Shown: one piece after another, positions 6,754 to 10,979 of the stretch
How positions within the stretch are numbered: the first letter of the stretch is position 1
Layout: every line of letters begins with the position of its first letter
Assembly (NCBI GenBank): GCA_002887195.1
Contig: PJAB01002014.1
Coordinates: forward strand, 1-10,979
From: Chrysochromulina parva
Lineage: Eukaryota; Haptophyta; Prymnesiales; Chrysochromulinaceae
Length of the DNA: 10,979 nucleotides
Direction: 5' to 3'
Notes under the pieces: generated by a model
Seen by the model: the letters and a program-made list of their open reading frames with translations, nothing else
The model's database searches: none
Told to the model about the DNA's origin: nothing
Position numbers and translations under genes: made by a program

Positions 6754-7669
6754 GCTCGGAATCGCGCCCCTGGAATCGAATGGTGGAGCGGGCCGAGCGT
6801 AGCCTTCGGCTGCGTTGGGTCCGCGTGACGACCCCGCAGGGGTGGGGGGAGCGGGGTGGCGAGTCGCCCTTGCCGCGGGTGTGCGGTTCGTGAGGCGAGG
6901 GCTGTCCCTTGCCCCGATGTAACGCCACGACAGGACGCTTGCGCAGGTTGTGCTGATGAATGTGCTGTGTGGACAGCGAGCGGAGCGCGGCGAGTCCGGT
7001 CGCGGTGTATGTGCCCCATCCCCAATGTGTGACTTGTGTATGTGTGCGGTTGTGGCGTGCGTGGAGATATGTGAGCTATGAGCGAGATATAACTCGAGCC
7101 GCGGCGACTCGTCCGTTAAAAGTCTTCTGTGAAAATCGAATGCGCGCCCGGTCCCGCGATCGCGTCGCGCGGACACGGCCGCGCGCACGGGCGCACGGCA
7201 GGGCGGGGCCCACAGGCGGCGGCGGCGGCGCGCGGGGTCGCACGTCGAGGGCGGGGGCTACCGGGGCCGGCGCGTCCGCTTGCGGCGCACCGCGCGCACC
7301 AGAGTCCGGACCCGCGATATCGGCCTTGTATCGGAGCCTTGTGCAACCTTCGTGTGAATCATCGCAACGGATGGCACCGCGAGGGGATATCGGGCTTCGT
7401 TACCGGCCCCCGTTCTTGTCGACGGTGCCGACCCCGCGGCCTGCGGCCACCGCCTTCTAGGTGCGACCCGCCTTTTCGTTTCCCCGCCGCTTGCCTTTCA
7501 CCTGGAGTTTTGTCCCCGTGCTTGCATCTTCTCCCCCCTCCCCGCCCCGCAGTGTCCCACTGACGCGCCGGGCCGACTACGGTCCGACCCTTTCATCGAG
7601 TTCATCGAGCTCATCCTGCGTGTGGTTTCAGCCTTCAGGTGCAGCGAACGCCGCCGCACTCGGGGCAGC
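6754..7669. other. Convergent intergenic region between EF-hand gene and COG3
   Basis: This is 916 bases between two facing stop codons, the longest gene-free stretch here. It contains both 3' UTRs, a GT-rich stretch near 6955-7080, a gcg/ggc trinucleotide run near 7212-7235, and a very GC-rich block about 7140-7280. There is also a C/T-rich block near 7470-7560 and a tcatcgag-ttcatcgag direct repeat near 7592-7610. Open frames exist on both strands, but their products are Arg/Ala/Pro-rich with no domain-like pattern, as expected by chance at high GC. I see no tRNA or other RNA gene. Confidence 0.55.
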
Positions 7670-10459
7670 TTATTTGCGCGCCGCTGGCGCGCCTCCCAGC
7701 GCGTCAACGGCCGCGGCGAGACGGCTGAGCCTCTCTGGCTTGAGGCTGAGCCCCTTAGGGGCGGTGAGCTCGAAGGCGTTCAGGATGGTCTGCAGCTGGC
7801 CGAGAGCATCAATAATGGCGGCCCGAATGGGCGCGAAGAGAATGGCGCGCGTCGAAGGCTCGGGCAGATAGGCGGCCATCAGAGCGTACGCGGGCCGCAG
7901 ACCGGCCTCGAGACCCTGCTCGGCCTGCGTCATCGCCGCCTCGATGGCTGGGTCGTTGGGCATGGCGGACGCGCTCGGCCCTCCGGGGGACTTCGGCATC
8001 GCTCCGTCCGCGGCGGCGGGCGGCGCGAGCGTGTGTACGAGGCTCGTGATCGGCTTGGCGACAGCGTCGGTGCAGTGACGTATGAACTCCTCGCACGCGG
8101 CGCGCAGCTCGCGGTCGAGAGCGACCTTGGCGTCACGCTGCGACTTGACGAGAGATGGAGTGCCCTGCTGCAACAGCTCCACGACGCCGCCCAAGCCCCC
8201 GAGACGACCGCGCCGCTCGACGATCGTGCGCATCATGGCCCGCGTCTGCGTAAAGTCGAGCCCCCGATCCGTAACGGCAAAGGCCGTGTCGAAGGGGGCG
8301 ATCTGCTCGCGCAGCACCAGCAGCTGGGCGATGGAGAAAAGAGTGCCATGCAGCCGCGAGCTGTCGCGATGCTTCGCGCGCACTTGCATGGCCGCGCGCT
8401 CCACAGACGCGGCGCACTCACTCAGGATCTCCTGCGCCAAGCCCTCGAAGACGCTTCGTGGTACGCACCGGTAGAGGAGCGCGAGGCACGAGAGCGCACG
8501 TGCCACCGTCACGTACCAGCCATCCTCCATGGAGGAGCCGCGCGTCTCATCAGCAGAGGCCGGAGGCTCCTCCGCAGAGCGAGGTGGCAGGGCCGTCGCC
8601 GGCGTGGCTCCGGTCGCAGCGGTCGCAGCGGTCGCAGAGGTCGCAGCCGCGCTGGTGGCGCCCATCGGCGTGGTGGGCGGCTCGGCCGCGGAGGGTTGCA
8701 TCGGTGCTCCCACCGCCACGCGAGGCCACTCGAGATCGGCGGGAGACGGCCGGAAGGCGCGAATCTCATCCCGGATGAAGGTCTGCACACGAAAGGTGAG
8801 ACGCTCCTGCGCATCCTGGAGTAGGCGCTCCACAATGGGGTAGAGGGGGCGGCACGGCGCGCCGCCGTCGCTGATCGTCGGGAGGACCTCGGTGCGGCAC
8901 ACGAGCACCACCTCGCACAACAGCGACGTCTCCCTCTGGCGCAGCAGCAGAGGTCGCATGTGGTCGTAGAGGGCGTAGCACAGCGCCTCGATCTCGGCCG
9001 CGAGCACCGCCGCCTCATCCTCCGCACTGCCCGCCCCGGCTGAGACGCCATCGGAGCTGACCTTTTCGGAGGCCGCGCCGCCGACGCCGTCACCGGCGCT
9101 CCGCTCCACACCCAGGCCGCCCCCGCCTCCACCCTCGTCGCCCTCTTCGGAGGTTGCGAAGAAAGCGTGGAAAAGGGCGTGCTCGTTGCGGCAGACGCGC
9201 AGCACGTGGTTGCAGCAGGCGCGCGTCTGCGCGGCCACGTCTTGCTCTCCCTCCTCCTGCGCGATGCGCCCGAGCGCCGCGCGCAAGCACGGCCCGACGC
9301 CCGTGCGCCGATGGCGCCAGTACTCCTGCCGGGTCTCGCGCAGCACCGCACCCAACTCGGAGCCCGAGGGGGCGCCCTTGTGTGCGCCCTCGAGCTCCAC
9401 AACCCAAGGACGCACGCGCAAGGCGAGCTCGCGGAAGCGCAGGTAGAGTGTCTCGGTCTCGAGCGCCTCACGCGCGGCCGCGGCGCTCTCCGATGTGGCG
9501 ATCGGTGCTGCGGCACTCCCTAGTCCGTCGACGGTGGCGGAGGAGGGAGGAGCAGCCGTGGCTCCTGCGCCGGCGCCGGCGCCGGCACTACCTCCGATGT
9601 CGGCGGCGATGGCCGTTGACTTGCCAGCTGCCGCGGGCTGCGCGGGCTGCGCGGACAGCGCGAGCTGCGCTGTCGCGGCCAGCGTGAGCGCATCCAGTGG
9701 GCGTGTGACCAACGCGGCCGCCAGCCGCAGCGCGCGCGCACGCAGGGCGTTCACTTGGGCGAGATGGACAGCCGAGTTGGTCCAGTGGGCATGCGCCTGC
9801 AGGTGGCGCGCGGACTTGTCGAGCGTGGCGAGTGCCTGCACGAGCGGATGCGCGGGGGAGTGCGGCGTGTCGTCGCGCCACGCGAGCCGGTCAAGCGTCG
9901 CGCCCACGGCTTTTGCCTCCTCGAGAGGTGCTAGCTGGGCATGTAGCGCCTCGTTGATGGCGGCCTGCTCGCGCAGGTTGCGCATCTGCGTGCCGACCTC
10001 CGCGAGCATCTCGGAGGTCGTACCGCGCATCAAGGCGCATTCCCGCGCCTTTTCGTCGAGCCGCCTGCGCAGCTCGTCCGCGCCCGTGGCGACTCTCACG
10101 CAACAGTCGTGCATGCCCTTGAGACGGCGCAGTTCCGCGTGATCAAGCTCGTAGAGATCCTTGCGCGTGATGGCATCGATTCGCAGTACAAACGCCTCAA
10201 GATCGCCCATCGTTCGCACCGGCGCGACAGAGCCAGGCGGCGCATCCGCTTTGCGATGGCGCACGAGCTGGGGATTTTCCGGGTCGAGAGGTGGCGCCGC
10301 GTTCGGGTCGAGGGAGTAGGCCACGTCGGCATCGTCATCATCGTCGGTGGCACCGGTGGTCTCGCTTTCGCCCGTGTTGGCCTGCGCCCAGAGTTCGAGA
10401 TGCCGAATGGCGTCCAGCTGCGACGCGCTGAGCACCGCGCGGTCCGCGAAGGACGACAT
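7670..10459 (-). CDS. COG3: Conserved oligomeric Golgi complex subunit 3 (Sec34 family)
   Basis: COG3 is a lobe A subunit of the COG tether, a peripheral complex on Golgi membranes that captures vesicles recycling Golgi enzymes. The 929-aa product reads through in one frame. About 60-190 is the N-terminal Sec34-type region with long helices. YWRHRRTGVGPC lies near 380. CYALYDHMRPLLL near 488 resembles the family's LYD-LRPL segment, and LLQDAQERLTFRVQTFI (about 543-560) its DVQERL block. WYVTVARALSCLALLYRCVP (about 647-666) and LLVLREQIAPFDTAF (about 711-725) are very close to family blocks. It is longer than human COG3 (828 aa), mainly through two low-complexity insertions at about 273-333 (Ala/Gly-rich) and 438-485 (Gly/Glu/Ser-rich), plus an Ala/Thr repeat near 610-625. 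Start: ATG 10459; an in-frame ATG at 10501 would add 14 residues. Its upstream neighbour is H4, on the same strand. Confidence 0.95.
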   Translation of the reverse strand: MSSFADRAVLSASQLDAIRHLELWAQANTGESETTGATDDDDDADVAYSLDPNAAPPLDPENPQLVRHRKADAPPGSVAPVRTMGDLEAFVLRIDAITRKDLYELDHAELRRLKGMHDCCVRVATGADELRRRLDEKARECALMRGTTSEMLAEVGTQMRNLREQAAINEALHAQLAPLEEAKAVGATLDRLAWRDDTPHSPAHPLVQALATLDKSARHLQAHAHWTNSAVHLAQVNALRARALRLAAALVTRPLDALTLAATAQLALSAQPAQPAAAGKSTAIAADIGGSAGAGAGAGATAAPPSSATVDGLGSAAAPIATSESAAAAREALETETLYLRFRELALRVRPWVVELEGAHKGAPSGSELGAVLRETRQEYWRHRRTGVGPCLRAALGRIAQEEGEQDVAAQTRACCNHVLRVCRNEHALFHAFFATSEEGDEGGGGGGLGVERSAGDGVGGAASEKVSSDGVSAGAGSAEDEAAVLAAEIEALCYALYDHMRPLLLRQRETSLLCEVVLVCRTEVLPTISDGGAPCRPLYPIVERLLQDAQERLTFRVQTFIRDEIRAFRPSPADLEWPRVAVGAPMQPSAAEPPTTPMGATSAAATSATAATAATGATPATALPPRSAEEPPASADETRGSSMEDGWYVTVARALSCLALLYRCVPRSVFEGLAQEILSECAASVERAAMQVRAKHRDSSRLHGTLFSIAQLLVLREQIAPFDTAFAVTDRGLDFTQTRAMMRTIVERRGRLGGLGGVVELLQQGTPSLVKSQRDAKVALDRELRAACEEFIRHCTDAVAKPITSLVHTLAPPAAADGAMPKSPGGPSASAMPNDPAIEAAMTQAEQGLEAGLRPAYALMAAYLPEPSTRAILFAPIRAAIIDALGQLQTILNAFELTAPKGLSLKPERLSRLAAAVDALGGAPAARK
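8612..8647 (-). repeat. 9-bp tandem repeat inside COG3, four units
   Basis: Four units of ggtcgcagc lie at 8612-8620, 8621-8629, 8630-8638 and 8639-8647; only the third differs (one base, ending in a). In frame on the minus strand it encodes an Ala/Thr tripeptide repeat within a variable linker between conserved COG3 blocks. The 9-bp period preserves the reading frame. Confidence 0.92.
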
Positions 10460-10639
10460 GTTTCGTTGCTCCCGCTTTGCCAAGGAGAAGCTGTCTTTCA
10501 TTCAGAGACGCTATGAACACCCCTCATGCAAGTATCACTCACACTATCGCGTCTATGGCTCTACACATAACTAAGAGTCCCCGACTCCAGTACTTTGGGG
10601 GATGATGATGCCATGAAGAGAGATGGGATCTGTTTGGGT
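10460..10639 (-). promoter_or_regulatory. Likely COG3 promoter and 5' UTR
   Basis: Between the histone stem-loop and the COG3 start codon only 180 bases are available for the COG3 promoter and leader, assuming the histone transcript ends just past the stem-loop. The stretch is less GC-rich than the coding DNA around it. No TATA box or recognised element stands out. Confidence 0.45.
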
Positions 10640-10655
10640 GGTGTTAAAAAACACC
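10640..10655 (-). terminator. Histone mRNA 3'-end stem-loop
   Basis: On the minus strand the sequence reads GGTGTT-TTTT-AACACC followed by ACCCA: a perfect 6-bp stem with a 4-nt T loop, 16 nt in all. Size, the leading GG, the closing CC, the U-rich tetraloop and the 3' ACC flank match the replication-dependent histone mRNA stem-loop (animal form GGCTCT-TTTC-AGAGCC-ACCCA). The fourth stem base is G where a pyrimidine is usual, but pairing is kept. It starts 41 nt after the H4 stop codon, the expected distance. It would be bound by SLBP and direct cleavage without polyadenylation. No clear purine-rich histone downstream element follows. Confidence 0.85.
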
Positions 10656-10696
10656 GGGGTTTGTGTTGTTGAGGGCTCTGGCGAACCTCGGGGCAT

Positions 10697-10979
<283 letters not shown>

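Noticed and set aside
4132..7178. Shared words gatcgcgtcgc and cggacacgg in both convergent gaps (near 4132/4192 and 7158/7170)
   Set aside because: I considered a dispersed repeat, but the words are short, spaced differently and not embedded in longer similarity.
5920..7188. 422-codon open frame on the minus strand opposite the EF-hand gene
   Set aside because: Its product is Arg/Ala/Val-rich without domain pattern, and the opposite strand has clear EF-hand and GYxGH motifs. Long antisense frames are expected in GC-rich coding DNA.
7622..8824. 400-codon plus-strand frame opposite the 3' half of COG3
   Set aside because: It is antisense to strongly conserved COG3 blocks and its product is Arg/Gly low-complexity.

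Overview
This window looks like compact, GC-rich nuclear DNA from a unicellular eukaryote, most likely a flagellated microalga or related protist. Four points support this: a histone H4 gene, a complete COG3 (Golgi tethering complex) gene, a protein resembling ciliary microtubule inner proteins, and gene ends arranged as in eukaryotes. There are no bacterial-style operons. H4 carries Arg at position 77, as in plants and many algae, where animals have Lys. A haptophyte or similar alga would fit the composition, but the window alone cannot fix the lineage. All six genes read without an evident intron.

Layout, left to right. 1-576: non-coding, with an ACTC microsatellite, a 27/26-bp tandem repeat and small hairpins. 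577-2259 (minus): a 560-aa Ser/Pro-rich, probably disordered protein of unknown function with a repeated short motif and a six-cysteine tail. 2260-2610: a divergent promoter region. 2611-3864 (plus): an 11-TM amino acid/auxin permease family transporter. 3865-4546: a convergent 3' intergenic region. 4547-5758 (minus): a protein with two NIPP1-like FHA domains and an acidic 16-residue repeat. 5759-5916: a 158-bp divergent promoter. 5917-6753 (plus): an EF-hand protein with CIMIP2/FAM166-like GYxGH repeats. 6754-7669: a convergent 3' intergenic region. 7670-10459 (minus): COG3. 10460-10696: the COG3 5' flank overlapping the histone 3' flank, including a histone-type 16-nt stem-loop. 10697-10979 (minus): histone H4, missing only its first residues beyond the window edge.

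The genes do not form one pathway. They cover chromatin (H4), Golgi trafficking (COG3), membrane transport (the permease), probable phosphopeptide recognition (the FHA protein) and probable axoneme structure (the EF-hand protein). I see no mobile element, CRISPR array, rRNA, tRNA or clear novel multi-gene system. The most interesting items are the histone stem-loop, the tandem-FHA protein with its in-frame minisatellite, the EF-hand/CIMIP2-like combination, and the uncharacterised 560-aa protein with a codon-divergent motif repeat and Cys-rich tail.
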